Shown: in pieces, positions 34,556-42,462 of the stretch
Layout of the letters: every line of letters starts with the position of its first letter
Numbering within the stretch: the first letter of the stretch is position 1
Source: Oscillibacter valericigenes
GTDB taxonomy: Bacteria; Bacillota; Clostridia; Oscillospirales; Oscillospiraceae
DNA: 64,000 nt
Direction of reading: 5' to 3'
Assembly: GCF_016902445.1 (NCBI RefSeq)
Contig: NZ_JACSNX010000005.1
Span: 62,001 to 126,000, forward strand
Made by a program: the position numbers and the translations under genes
The notes under the pieces: model-generated
What the model was told of the DNA's origin: nothing
Databases searched by the model: none
What the model saw: only the letters and a program-made list of their open reading frames with translations

Positions 34556-36262
34556 ATGGCAGTAATGATTCCAGAACGCCCACGCACCTTCGATCCTGCA
34601 AGTCAAGAAGGACTAATGTTTGAGGCACTTGAATTGCTCCCGGATGAATACTATGTATTTCATTCTTTCAGGATTGCTGATGTCAGAAATAACAGATTTT
34701 CCGAAAATGAAACTGACTTTGTGATTTTTAATCGGAATAAAGGCGTCATTTGCTTGGAGGCAAAAGCTGGCCAGGTTCGCTATGAGAACGGGATTTGGTT
34801 ATACGGCAGCGGGATACCAATGCATAACGGAGGACCCTTCAATCAAGCCAGCTCAAACAAGTATAGATTGATGCGGTACATTTCAGACAGCAACTTGTCA
34901 AATATCCTGGAAAAGTGTAAATTTTTTCATGGAGTCTGGTTCCCGTCAATCAGTGATGATAAACTGAGATCGATGACTTTGCCGCCTGAGGCAGCAAAAG
35001 AATTGGTATTGACGAAAGAAGCACTGCAAAATCCCGAGGTGTACTTGAACAGAATTTTTGCGCTGGAACTGTCAAGCAGGGTGGAAACATCGCTCAGTGA
35101 ACTTGAGAGTAAACGGCTGATTCGGGAAATTTTCTGTCCACAGTTTAATGTATTTCCGTCTGCTTCTTTTGATGCCGATTTAAAAAAAATTGTCTTTCAC
35201 AGGCTGTTGCGTGAACAAGCAGGGATACTGGATTTTCTTGATGAACAGTTAACGGCTGCCGTGAACGGAGCAGCAGGAACCGGTAAAACAATGATTGCGG
35301 TTGAAAAAGCAAGTCGTCATGCTGCTGAAGGAGAAACCGTCTTGTTTTTGTGCTTCAACAGCAAACTTAAAGACTACTTAGAAGAAAATTATCCTAATAA
35401 GCTGGTAGCTTATTATACTATTGCAGGGTTCGTATGCAGACTTTGCAATTCTGTTACGCCTGATTTTGATAAGGCTAAAAGTAAACTGGAAGATTATTAT
35501 ATTTCCGGAAATTTTCCTTTCAAACATGTGATTATTGATGAAGGCCAAGATTTTGGTGCTGACATTATTGAAGAGACAGACATTATTTCTTTGATTCATG
35601 ACATAATTGTAGACAACGATACGGGCGGCACATTTTATGTATTTTATGATAGGCTTCAGTTGGTTCAAGCTCGATCAATGCCGAAATTTATTGAAAATTT
35701 GGACTGCCGCCTTACCCTCTATCGGAATTGCAGGAATACTGAGAACATTGCTCTAACTTCCCTAAGACCAATTACAGAACGAAAGCCAAAACTTTTTGAC
35801 GGAGCCGTTAAAGGGACTCCTGCACGAATTCATTTTTGCGAAAGTCAGGAAGACGAAAAGGGTAAAATTGATTCTACGATTAATGAGCTGAGTAATGACG
35901 GATTTAAAGATATTGTCATACTGACATGGAAAACAGAGACATCCAGTATTTTGAGCAACTATATTAAGAACGGCAAGTACAGAAATAAATACCAGTTTAC
36001 AACCTGCAGGAAGTTTAAAGGATTAGAGGCCGATGTTGTCATTTTAATCGATGTTGAAAAGGAAACATTTGATGCTCAGAATGTCTTGCTATATTATGTC
36101 GGCACATCTCGTGCGCGTATTCGTCTGGAAATAATGGCCGCAATGAGTGATGATGATTGTCGTGCAATTCTTAGCGAATCACTTCATTATAGCGGGAAAA
36201 TTCGCCGCGCAAAAAAGGATCTTGCAAGTGCGCTCAATGCGATAGGAAGTCTCAACGGTTAA
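34556..36262 (+). CDS. NERD nuclease-like domain fused to a UvrD-type helicase
   Basis: 568 residues, ATG 34556 two bases after the drmB stop. Residues 15-130 are a NERD domain: conserved E23, D54 in ETDFVIF and the E68-x-K70 motif in VICLEAKAG, which together form a PD-(D/E)xK nuclease site. Residues 230-560 are an SF1 helicase: Walker A GAAGTGKTMIAVEKA (K244), DEGQDF motif II (D328, E329), and C-terminal FKGLEADVVILIDVE plus YVGTSRARIRLEI. It occupies the place where drmC, a phospholipase-D nuclease, normally completes a DISARM operon, and could supply the nuclease activity. Ends the AT-rich operon. Confidence 0.82.
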   Translation: MAVMIPERPRTFDPASQEGLMFEALELLPDEYYVFHSFRIADVRNNRFSENETDFVIFNRNKGVICLEAKAGQVRYENGIWLYGSGIPMHNGGPFNQASSNKYRLMRYISDSNLSNILEKCKFFHGVWFPSISDDKLRSMTLPPEAAKELVLTKEALQNPEVYLNRIFALELSSRVETSLSELESKRLIREIFCPQFNVFPSASFDADLKKIVFHRLLREQAGILDFLDEQLTAAVNGAAGTGKTMIAVEKASRHAAEGETVLFLCFNSKLKDYLEENYPNKLVAYYTIAGFVCRLCNSVTPDFDKAKSKLEDYYISGNFPFKHVIIDEGQDFGADIIEETDIISLIHDIIVDNDTGGTFYVFYDRLQLVQARSMPKFIENLDCRLTLYRNCRNTENIALTSLRPITERKPKLFDGAVKGTPARIHFCESQEDEKGKIDSTINELSNDGFKDIVILTWKTETSSILSNYIKNGKYRNKYQFTTCRKFKGLEADVVILIDVEKETFDAQNVLLYYVGTSRARIRLEIMAAMSDDDCRAILSESLHYSGKIRRAKKDLASALNAIGSLNG

Positions 36263-36482
36263 TTCTTCATCACAGGGGTAACAGGAGCTACATCATAAAG
36301 AGTTCGGGACTGCCTGATGCCTGGAAAGAACAATCAACAAGAGGTTTCCTTGATGAAAAGACTTGGACATAATTCCGAATACCTCTGCAAAGGGCCGTTG
36401 GTTGATGTGTACGCAGGGGCTCTTGTCAGATGCATAGTTGTTGCTATATTGCTGGAAGAGATTGCAAAATGGGACATCCCCC

Positions 36483-36560
36483 CTGGCCTATGATGGCGTA
36501 CACTTCACAGAGCAGGGGCACAGAACCTTTGCCGCCGGACTTCTGGAGAAACTCAGATGA
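36483..36560 (+). pseudogene. 3' end of a truncated SGNH/GDSL hydrolase gene
   Basis: Twenty-five codons read LAYDGVHFTEQGHRTFAAGL and LEKLR, then TGA overlapping the next gene's ATG. DGVHFTEQGH is the C-terminal catalytic block (Asp and His) of SGNH hydrolases; the upstream three-quarters of the gene are missing, replaced by the end of the AT-rich operon. The composition flips back to G+C rich here, so this marks the right border of the defence insertion. Confidence 0.7.
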
Positions 36561-36934
36561 AACGAATCCTGCCTATACTCTTATCTCTTCTGCTGTTGAC
36601 TGGGTGCAGTGGAAACTCTGCGGATGGCTACCAGCAGATCACCCAGGAGGAGGCCAAAGAGATGATGGACACCCAGGAAGTCATCATCCTGGATGTGCGG
36701 GAGCAGGACGAGTACGACAGCGGCCACATCCCCGGCGCAGTGTTGTTGCCAGTGGGAAGCATCGACGAAGACACCGCCACCGAGGTGATCCCCGAAAAGG
36801 ATTCCACCGTTCTGGTCTACTGCCGCAGTGGGAACCGCAGCAAGACGGCATCCTCTGCTCTGGCAGAACTGGGCTACACCAACATCTACGAATTCGGCGG
36901 CATCAGCACCTGGCCCTATGAGACGGAGTCATAG
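36557..36934 (+). CDS. Rhodanese-domain lipoprotein
   Basis: 125 residues. Signal with lipobox LLLTGC (C17), then a single rhodanese domain: VIILDVREQDEYDSGHIPGA and the active-site loop VYCRSGNRSKTA with C89, ending FGGISTWP. An extracytoplasmic sulfurtransferase or persulfide-handling protein. Its ATG overlaps the stop of the truncated hydrolase gene, so it was once coupled to it; the original promoter has been lost, and expression now may depend on read-through from the defence operon. Confidence 0.85.
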   Translation: MKRILPILLSLLLLTGCSGNSADGYQQITQEEAKEMMDTQEVIILDVREQDEYDSGHIPGAVLLPVGSIDEDTATEVIPEKDSTVLVYCRSGNRSKTASSALAELGYTNIYEFGGISTWPYETES

Positions 36935-37001
36935 ACTCGGAAATAGAGAGTCTAAGCACATATGACCCCATCAAAAACTGCATCGCCGAGTCAAAGAATA
37001 C

Positions 37002-37028
37002 AAGGGACTGGCCTCCGGCCAGTCCCTT
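37002..37028. terminator. Bidirectional terminator
   Basis: A 12-bp perfect stem AAGGGACTGGCC / GGCCAGTCCCTT with a 3-base loop lies between the rhodanese and DUF6076 stops. Confidence 0.6.
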
Positions 37029-37052
37029 TCTCCGTTTTGAAACAGGCCGCTA

Positions 37053-38030
37053 TCAGAGCGGCACCTTTGCGTTCTTCAGCCAATCCTGGAACTCCTCCAG
37101 GGTGATGACCTCCCGGTCGCATTTCTTTTTCATCTCTCTGGCCTGTTCGCTCCAGGCGTAGAACTGCTCGTCGGTGATACGGCCGGCCTTGATCCAGGCA
37201 AAGCGTTTCTTGTACTCCTTGCGGTAGGCCTTGAACACCGGATCGTCAGACTGTTTCTTGGTCCACTGCTGGAAGGCCCCGGCCTCCCGGCAGGTCTGCT
37301 GGCCGGAGGCCACCGGGCGCTCGCAGTACTCCGCGCTGACCCGGCCGGTCTGGGGGAACCACCGTCCGCAGTTCTTGCACCGCCGGACAGTGATCCCGCG
37401 CTCCACGCAGCTGCGCAGGGAGTAGTCGATCATGTCCGGAATGTGGAGGGGATACAGGACCGGCGAGCACCGGCCCGGTTCCACCGGCTCAAAGCTGAGG
37501 GGGATGGGCCGGAAGGAGAACAGAGACGGGTCCTTGGGGGCATCGTAGAGATAGTGTGCCGATGCCTGCTGCTGGGGATCCCGCCCCGCCTTGTCCACAT
37601 CCAGAACGAGATCAAAGAAACGCTGTACCTGCTGCTGATAAAGCGGGAGCTGTTCCGGGATGCCCTGCAGCTCCTCCAGCATCTGCTGATCCTCCCTGCT
37701 CCCCCGGTCCTGGGTGATCCCCATGCGTCCAAACCGCTCAAACCAGCGCACATACAGAAGATTCAGGTAGATGTGCCGGCTCCCAAGGTCACCCAGGTCC
37801 ATCAAGGTACGGACCCCAGCCTCTTTATCATCCCGGTCGATCAGAAGGGACCAGTCCTCATAAGCCCGCCGCAGCAGGGGCTCCATCTCCTTACAGTCGG
37901 TCTCCAGAAAAGACAGCAGGCTCTCCAGGAACGGGAGCTCCCGATAGGTCGAGGGTACGCCCTGGATCCCGTGGCTATCGAATTGGAAAACCTCTTTTTT
38001 CTCAGAGAAGTACATCTTGGCATACCACAT
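37053..38030 (-). CDS. DUF6076 domain protein
   Basis: 325 residues; ATG 38030 is chosen for the GGAGGG 8 bases upstream. C-terminal zinc-binding block VRRCKNCGRWFPQTGRVSAE then YCERP and CREAGAFQQW, followed by KAYRKEYKKRFAWIKAGRI. This is the DUF6076 pattern, a protein of unknown function carried by integrative elements of gut Firmicutes, where it sits next to a mobilisation module. The cysteine/tryptophan block resembles a DNA-binding zinc finger. It is transcribed away from the element's other genes and probably forms its left edge. Confidence 0.8.
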   Translation of the reverse strand: MWYAKMYFSEKKEVFQFDSHGIQGVPSTYRELPFLESLLSFLETDCKEMEPLLRRAYEDWSLLIDRDDKEAGVRTLMDLGDLGSRHIYLNLLYVRWFERFGRMGITQDRGSREDQQMLEELQGIPEQLPLYQQQVQRFFDLVLDVDKAGRDPQQQASAHYLYDAPKDPSLFSFRPIPLSFEPVEPGRCSPVLYPLHIPDMIDYSLRSCVERGITVRRCKNCGRWFPQTGRVSAEYCERPVASGQQTCREAGAFQQWTKKQSDDPVFKAYRKEYKKRFAWIKAGRITDEQFYAWSEQAREMKKKCDREVITLEEFQDWLKNAKVPL

Positions 38031-38078
38031 GTCGGCGCCCTCCAAAATAGACAATCGTAAAAAATTTATAAAATAGTC

Positions 38079-38109
38079 TTGACAAGGGGGTAGGTTCACA
38101 TGCTACAAT
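38079..38109 (+). promoter_or_regulatory. Promoter of the mobilisation-element operon
   Basis: TTGACA, 19 bases, TACAAT with a TG just before the -10. It reads into a 430-base leader ahead of the first HTH gene. The leader (38110-38545) has a short dyad GGGGA-n5-TCCCC near 38176, weak small frames without ribosome sites, and an antisense RNA gene. Confidence 0.5.
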
Positions 38110-38401
38110 ACTCTCACGGGGAACTGTCAAAATAATCTTACAATAGTCTAACACCCGCAAATCCGATTGTCAACGGGGAATTGGTCCCCAACATTCGGAA
38201 CGGCACCTTGAAAAATGAATACCCATCACCAGAGACGATACTCTCCGGGGAAGCAGCGCCAGGACATTGTCGCAGAGCACCGACAATTGAGCGTACCAAG
38301 GGGAAGAAAACGCTGTGTTGGTCAAACAAGGCCGCAGGGCAGGAACCGGTATGGTGCATGGCCAAACCCTGAAACCCAGAAAAGAAAAAGACAGACCCTG
38401 T

Positions 38402-38473
38402 AAAAAAACCGCTGAACTGCTGCAACAGTTCAGCGGCCTGCCGCGTTTCGGAAAACACAGCCTGATCTGTGTC
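38402..38473 (-). ncRNA. Predicted antisense RNA of about 70 nt in the HTH leader
   Basis: On the minus strand TTGCGT (38504-38499), 17 bases, TAAACT (38481-38476) is a good promoter. About seven bases on, the transcript would fold ACACAG-n6-CTGTGT (38455-38472) and then a perfect 11-bp hairpin CCGCTGAACTG / CAGTTCAGCGG (38409-38436) followed by seven T residues, a textbook intrinsic terminator. No gene on that strand needs it. The RNA is complementary to the leader of the HTH gene starting at 38546, the layout of counter-transcribed RNAs that limit plasmid and ICE replication or excision proteins. Unproven by homology. Confidence 0.5.
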
Positions 38474-38545
38474 CCAGTTTAACAGAGAGACCTCCGAAAC
38501 GCAAGAATTTTTTCTCTGAATTTGAAACACCGGAGGTACTGAGCA

Positions 38546-38755
38546 TTGAAACTGTCTGTCTACAAATCCTACGACGACCTGCCCCTGTTCCTCAACGCCA
38601 AGATGGTAGCGCAGGTACTGGGCGTGTCCATCTCCACCGCCTACGAGCTGCTCAACGAACCCGGCTTCCCCACGCTGCGTGTGGGGAGCCGCATAGTGGT
38701 CCCGAAAGAGAGGTTCATCCGGTGGGCGGAGGGACAGTCGGGAGGTGCGAAATGA
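38546..38755 (+). CDS. Excisionase-like helix-turn-helix protein
   Basis: 69 residues from TTG 38546, with GGAGG 9 bases upstream. The HTH_17/MerR-like fold reads FLNAKMVAQVLGVSISTAYE, then LRVGSRIVVPKERFIRWAEG, as in excisionases and element-encoded DNA-binding proteins. Likely assists integrase directionality or activates the operon. The non-ATG start and the antisense RNA in the leader suggest that its level is kept low. Its stop overlaps the next start (ATGA). Confidence 0.78.
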   Translation: MKLSVYKSYDDLPLFLNAKMVAQVLGVSISTAYELLNEPGFPTLRVGSRIVVPKERFIRWAEGQSGGAK

Positions 38756-39192
38756 GAAAACAGCACTGGCCCAAGCGGGACCCTATCAAGAACTACTTCC
38801 CCCTCCCCAACGAGATCTTCTCCCTGGGACTGTCTGCCGGGGCGATCGCAGTCTACGGATTTCTCCTCCATCGGGAGGACCGAAAGACCTACCAGTGCGT
38901 GGCCAGCTACCGGACCATCGGAGAGGCGGTGGGGATGAGCGTCAACACAGTACGCAAGTATGTGGCCGAGCTGGAGGATCGTGGCCTGGTCCGGACGGAG
39001 CGCACCACCGTCACCACCCGGGACGGCCGCACCCTCAACGGCTGTCTGCGTTACTACATCCTGCCCATCCAGATGTCCATCGAACAGTTCTATGAGCGGC
39101 AGCTCCACGCGGCTGACCTGGCACTGGAACGGCAGAGAGCGGAACAGCGCATGGCGGCGCTGAAGAGAAAGGAGTGTGCATCCGGATGCTGA
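38752..39192 (+). CDS. Winged helix-turn-helix replication/regulatory protein
   Basis: 146 residues; GGAGG 6 bases before ATG. N-terminal FPLPNEIFSLGLSAGAIAVY then GFLLHREDRKTYQCVASYRT and EAVGMSVNTVRKYVAELEDR match the winged-helix domain of phage and ICE replisome-organiser or RepA-like proteins. The C-terminus is a charged helix (ALERQRAEQRMAALKRKE). Probably controls element replication or transfer genes. Confidence 0.72.
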   Translation: MRKQHWPKRDPIKNYFPLPNEIFSLGLSAGAIAVYGFLLHREDRKTYQCVASYRTIGEAVGMSVNTVRKYVAELEDRGLVRTERTTVTTRDGRTLNGCLRYYILPIQMSIEQFYERQLHAADLALERQRAEQRMAALKRKECASGC

Positions 39193-39557
39193 TGCAGATG
39201 ATCGACTGCGTGATTGAGCAGAACCCGTCTCTGTCAGCACGGCGCACCATAGACATGCGGCGGTACATCGTCAACCGGTGGAACAGTACGCATGAGGAGT
39301 CTACCGACGAAGATGCGGTAGCCCTGTTCCTCTGCGATGAGAGCCGTGGAAACCTGACAGATGAACAAAGAATATTTGCGAAGGAGTGCCGTGAAGAGAT
39401 AACGGCCTGCTATCGAAATACGGTGTTCCAGATGTTTCAGTGCGGCGAGATGATGCGCCGGCATCTGGTGTCCGGACCGGAGGAATACTGCCGGATTTTT
39501 CTGCCGCAGTACGCCGTTCCCTGCAGCAAGCAGCTCTCCCCGTGTAACGGCCTGTGA
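39186..39557 (+). CDS. Small element protein of unknown function
   Basis: 123 residues from ATG 39186 (AAAGGAG at about 11 bases), overlapping the preceding stop. Helical and charged; CDESRGNLTDEQRIFAKECRE and MFQCGEMMRRHLVSG are visible, with no known motif. Such proteins occur between the HTH and mobilisation genes of Clostridial integrative elements. Function unknown. Confidence 0.6.
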   Translation: MLMQMIDCVIEQNPSLSARRTIDMRRYIVNRWNSTHEESTDEDAVALFLCDESRGNLTDEQRIFAKECREEITACYRNTVFQMFQCGEMMRRHLVSGPEEYCRIFLPQYAVPCSKQLSPCNGL

Positions 39558-39907
39558 GCCGCTGTGTGCCTCGATTTCGGGAGGGACAGAGACCCTGCCC
39601 CTCCCGGCGGTTTCGGGGCGGATTTGGCCCGTTGTTCCACCGCTGTGGAGGGGGCCTATCCGGGGAATTTGCCGCCCCGTAACTGATTTACGGAGGACGA
39701 AAGGAAAAGCAGGAGAAAGCCTTGGCGCTTTTATGGCGCCTGGGCAGTCACTTCCGCCCGCAGTGCGGGCGGTTTCCGGGGACGGGGGCTGACGCTTTTC
39801 CGGGTCGCCAAAACTGCGATTGACGCTATTTTCGGAAAAACCGGCGAATATCCCCGCCGTTGAGGGATACTCGCTGACGCTACGATAGAGTTTGGAGGGA
39901 TTTGACA
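39558..39907. other. Candidate oriT region
   Basis: 350 bases without a gene directly upstream of the relaxosome genes. It carries hairpins GGCGC-n7-GCGCC (39724-39740) and the strong CCGCCCGC-AGT-GCGGGCGG (39754-39772), followed by repeated TGACGCT / GACGCTA words (39793, 39822, 39875). This position and structure suit an origin of transfer; the nick site cannot be read by eye. Confidence 0.45.
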
Positions 39908-40315
39908 ATGGATGAAAATAGACACAGACACACCGTTTGGATAGATGACGATGTGTGGGATCAGGTGGAGTCACACTACCAGAAGGACAACTGTGCGAAA
40001 AGAAACGAATTTATCGCAAAGGCCATTCGGTTCTACTCCGGCTACCTGGATACGGAATCTGCCGATGCTTACCTGCCCCGGGTCCTGGCCGATGTGCTGG
40101 AGGGCAAGCTGGGGGCCCTGGGAAACCGGATGGGACACCTGCTGTTCAAGCTGTCGGTAGATCAAAACCTCATGGGGAATATCCTGGCTGCCGACATAGA
40201 GATCGACCCGGATGAGCTGCGGAAAGCTCGCGTCCGCTGTGTCAAAGAGGTCAAGGAGACCAACGGTGAGATCAGCTTCGAAGACACGGTTCGTTACCAA
40301 AAGGGGGCTGAGTAA
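39908..40315 (+). CDS. Ribbon-helix-helix relaxosome accessory protein (MobC-like)
   Basis: 135 residues; GGAGGG 8 bases before ATG 39908. The N-terminal RHH motif HTVWIDDDVWDQVESHYQKD then KRNEFIAKAIRFYSGYLD gives a DNA-binding dimer; the rest (LADVLEGKLGALGNRMGHLL) is a helical oligomerisation part. These proteins bind oriT and recruit the relaxase. The gene overlaps the relaxase start by one base. Confidence 0.78.
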   Translation: MDENRHRHTVWIDDDVWDQVESHYQKDNCAKRNEFIAKAIRFYSGYLDTESADAYLPRVLADVLEGKLGALGNRMGHLLFKLSVDQNLMGNILAADIEIDPDELRKARVRCVKEVKETNGEISFEDTVRYQKGAE

Positions 40316-42120
40316 TGCCGGGACTGATCCAGAAGTCAGGCTACATCAAGCCGGGAAACGGCGGCGGACACTATGCCGAGTACATCGCCACCCGGGAGGG
40401 TGTGGAGCTGATCGAGGCTCCATCCCCCTCCCACGACGGCGGCGGCTACCTGGAGTATATGGCCCAGCGCCCTCGCTCCCACGGCCTGTTCTCCGCTGAC
40501 GGTCCCGCCGATCTGGAGAAAACCATGGAGGAGATCAACGGGCATACCGGGCCGGTGTGGACCTTCGTCTACTCTTTGAAGCGGGAGGATGCCCACAGGC
40601 TGGGCTACGAGAACAGTGAGAGTTGGCGCAGATTATTGCTGGCTCATCAAACAGAATTGGCGACAGCGATGAGAATTCCGCCAAGCAGTTTTCGTTGGTG
40701 TGCCGCCTTCCACGATGAAAAACACCACCCACACATCCACATGATGGTCTGGTCGGCAGACCCCAAGCAGGGGTATCTCACAGAAAAGGGCATCGAAAAG
40801 ATGCGCTCCCAGCTGTCCAATGAGATCTTCCGGGACGAGCTGCTGTCTCTCTACCAGAAGAAAGATCTATCCTACAGCCAAGTGCGGGACGCGGCAACGG
40901 AGGCCATGGGGCGGCTCATCCGGGAGATGGAGACAGGTCTGTGTCACAGCCCTATCATCATGGAGCAGATGGAGACGCTGGCCGGGATGCTGGAGGACCA
41001 CAAGGGCAAAAAGGTCTACGGCTACCTGAAAAAACCGGCAAAGGCGCAGGTGGACGCCATCGTGGATGAACTGGCCAAGGTCCCGGAGGTGGCAGAGTGC
41101 TACGAACAGTGGAACCGGCTCCGGGACGAACTGGAGCGTTACTATAAAGACTCCCCCAGAGAGCACCTGCCCCTCTCCCAACAGAAGGAGTTCAAAGCCA
41201 TCAAGAACATGGTCATCCGGGAGGCGGAGCGGCTCCGGCTGGGTACGTTTACCTTTGAGGATGCCCGCATGAGAGACGAAGTGGATGAGGACCAGGATGC
41301 GGTGTACTTCGCCTGGGACTCCGACTGGCAGATGGCCGAAATCTACCAGAGTGCCAAGGAAGTGCTGGAGGAGTACGAAAATCCAGAGGAGGAAAAAGCG
41401 GAGCAGGTGCGGGTGCTGGAGCAGCTCTGGCAGAGAGGTTTCACCCTGGCCGCCTATCAGCTGGGCAAGTGCTGGCGGGACGGGCGGGGCGTTCTCCCCG
41501 ATGATGAGCAGGCGGAACTGTGGTTCCGGCGGGCGGCGGACGCGGGATATGACTTTGCTCAGTACGCACTGGGAAAGTTCCTGCAAAGCCAAAAGAGAAC
41601 GGATGAGGCGGTATCCTGGTATGGAAAAGCGGCGGCGCAGGGGAACTCCTGCGCCGCCTACCGCCTGGGAAAACTGTATCTGGAAGGAAAAGATGTCCCG
41701 AAAGACGTGCCCAAAGCGGTAGACTACCTGACGTTCTCCGCCGAACAGGGCAACCAGTACGCCCAGTACGCTCTGGGAAAGCTGTACCTCACCGGACAGG
41801 ATGTCAAACAGGACCGGGAGCGGGCCTGGGCGTATTTCTATGAATCGGCGGAACAGGGAAATGAGTACGCCGACTTCTTTCTGGAACACTTCGACCAGGC
41901 GGGCAGGCCCAATGTGTTCCTGGCGGCCACCCGGCTGCTCCACCATCTGAGTCAGATCTTTCGTGACAACTCGGTGCCGCCCGCCGCCCCGGTGGGACAG
42001 CGGGTGGACCGAAAGCTGCGGCGGAAAATCCAGAAAAAGAAGATCGCCATGGGTCACAAGCCGGATGACCATGAGGAAGCTCCCCGGCAGGATATGGGCG
42101 GCATGACCATGGGGTGGTAG
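40315..42120 (+). CDS. MobP3-type relaxase with C-terminal Sel1 repeats
   Basis: 601 residues. The relaxase domain (1-240) has the HUH motif FHDEKHHPHIHMMVW with metal-binding H138, H140, H142, preceded by the SWRRLLLAH helix region and an N-terminal GGGHYAEYIATREGVEL, as in MOBP relaxases of Firmicutes. A helical middle region follows. Residues about 370-545 hold four to five Sel1-like repeats (YQLGKCWRDGRGVLPDDEQ, YALGKFLQSQKRTDEAVSWY, YRLGKLYLEGKDVPKDVPKA, YALGKLYLTGQDVKQDRERA). Relaxases nick oriT and pilot the strand into the recipient; the repeats could bind the coupling protein or host factors. No T4SS genes are present, so transfer needs a helper. Confidence 0.85.
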   Translation: MPGLIQKSGYIKPGNGGGHYAEYIATREGVELIEAPSPSHDGGGYLEYMAQRPRSHGLFSADGPADLEKTMEEINGHTGPVWTFVYSLKREDAHRLGYENSESWRRLLLAHQTELATAMRIPPSSFRWCAAFHDEKHHPHIHMMVWSADPKQGYLTEKGIEKMRSQLSNEIFRDELLSLYQKKDLSYSQVRDAATEAMGRLIREMETGLCHSPIIMEQMETLAGMLEDHKGKKVYGYLKKPAKAQVDAIVDELAKVPEVAECYEQWNRLRDELERYYKDSPREHLPLSQQKEFKAIKNMVIREAERLRLGTFTFEDARMRDEVDEDQDAVYFAWDSDWQMAEIYQSAKEVLEEYENPEEEKAEQVRVLEQLWQRGFTLAAYQLGKCWRDGRGVLPDDEQAELWFRRAADAGYDFAQYALGKFLQSQKRTDEAVSWYGKAAAQGNSCAAYRLGKLYLEGKDVPKDVPKAVDYLTFSAEQGNQYAQYALGKLYLTGQDVKQDRERAWAYFYESAEQGNEYADFFLEHFDQAGRPNVFLAATRLLHHLSQIFRDNSVPPAAPVGQRVDRKLRRKIQKKKIAMGHKPDDHEEAPRQDMGGMTMGW

Positions 42121-42153
42121 CAATCACCAACGAAACCGCAGTAAAAAATGCCG

Positions 42154-42182
42154 TTGAATTTTACAGCAGATCGAGGTATACT
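42154..42182 (+). promoter_or_regulatory. Promoter of the toxin-antitoxin module
   Basis: TTGAAT, 17 bases, TATACT, 26 bases before the antitoxin start. Confidence 0.65.
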
Positions 42183-42207
42183 AAGGGCAAGAAAGGGGCT
42201 GAATACC

Positions 42208-42462
42208 ATGCCGAACATCAAACCCATCTCCGATCTGCGTAATTACACGGAGGTCCTGCGTGACGTGGCAGTGGGCGCACCGGTTTTTCTGACGAAGAAT
42301 GGCCGGGGCCGCTACGCCATCGTGGACATGCAGGACTATGAGCGGACACAGGCCACCCTCCGGCTGATGAACGAGCTGGCCAAGGGCCGCAAGTCCGGGG
42401 AAGAGAAGGGCTGGTTGACGCTGGAGGCCGTAGAGGAACATCTCGGAATCGCAGATGAATAA
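42208..42462 (+). CDS. Phd/YefM-family antitoxin
   Basis: 84 residues from ATG 42208 (AAAGGGG upstream). MPNIKPISDLRNYTEVLRDV, GAPVFLTKNGRGRYAIVDMQ and DYERTQATLRL are the Phd/YefM DNA-binding dimer signature; the C-terminus (LTLEAVEEHLGIADE) is the flexible toxin-neutralising arm. Binds its own promoter and blocks the toxin. Overlaps the toxin start by 8 bases. Confidence 0.85.
   Translation: MPNIKPISDLRNYTEVLRDVAVGAPVFLTKNGRGRYAIVDMQDYERTQATLRLMNELAKGRKSGEEKGWLTLEAVEEHLGIADE

Noticed and set aside
38215-38403. Basic 62-codon frame in the leader of the HTH gene
   Set aside because: No ribosome site in front of its ATG and another frame of similar length overlaps it; the region is better explained as a leader with an antisense RNA.
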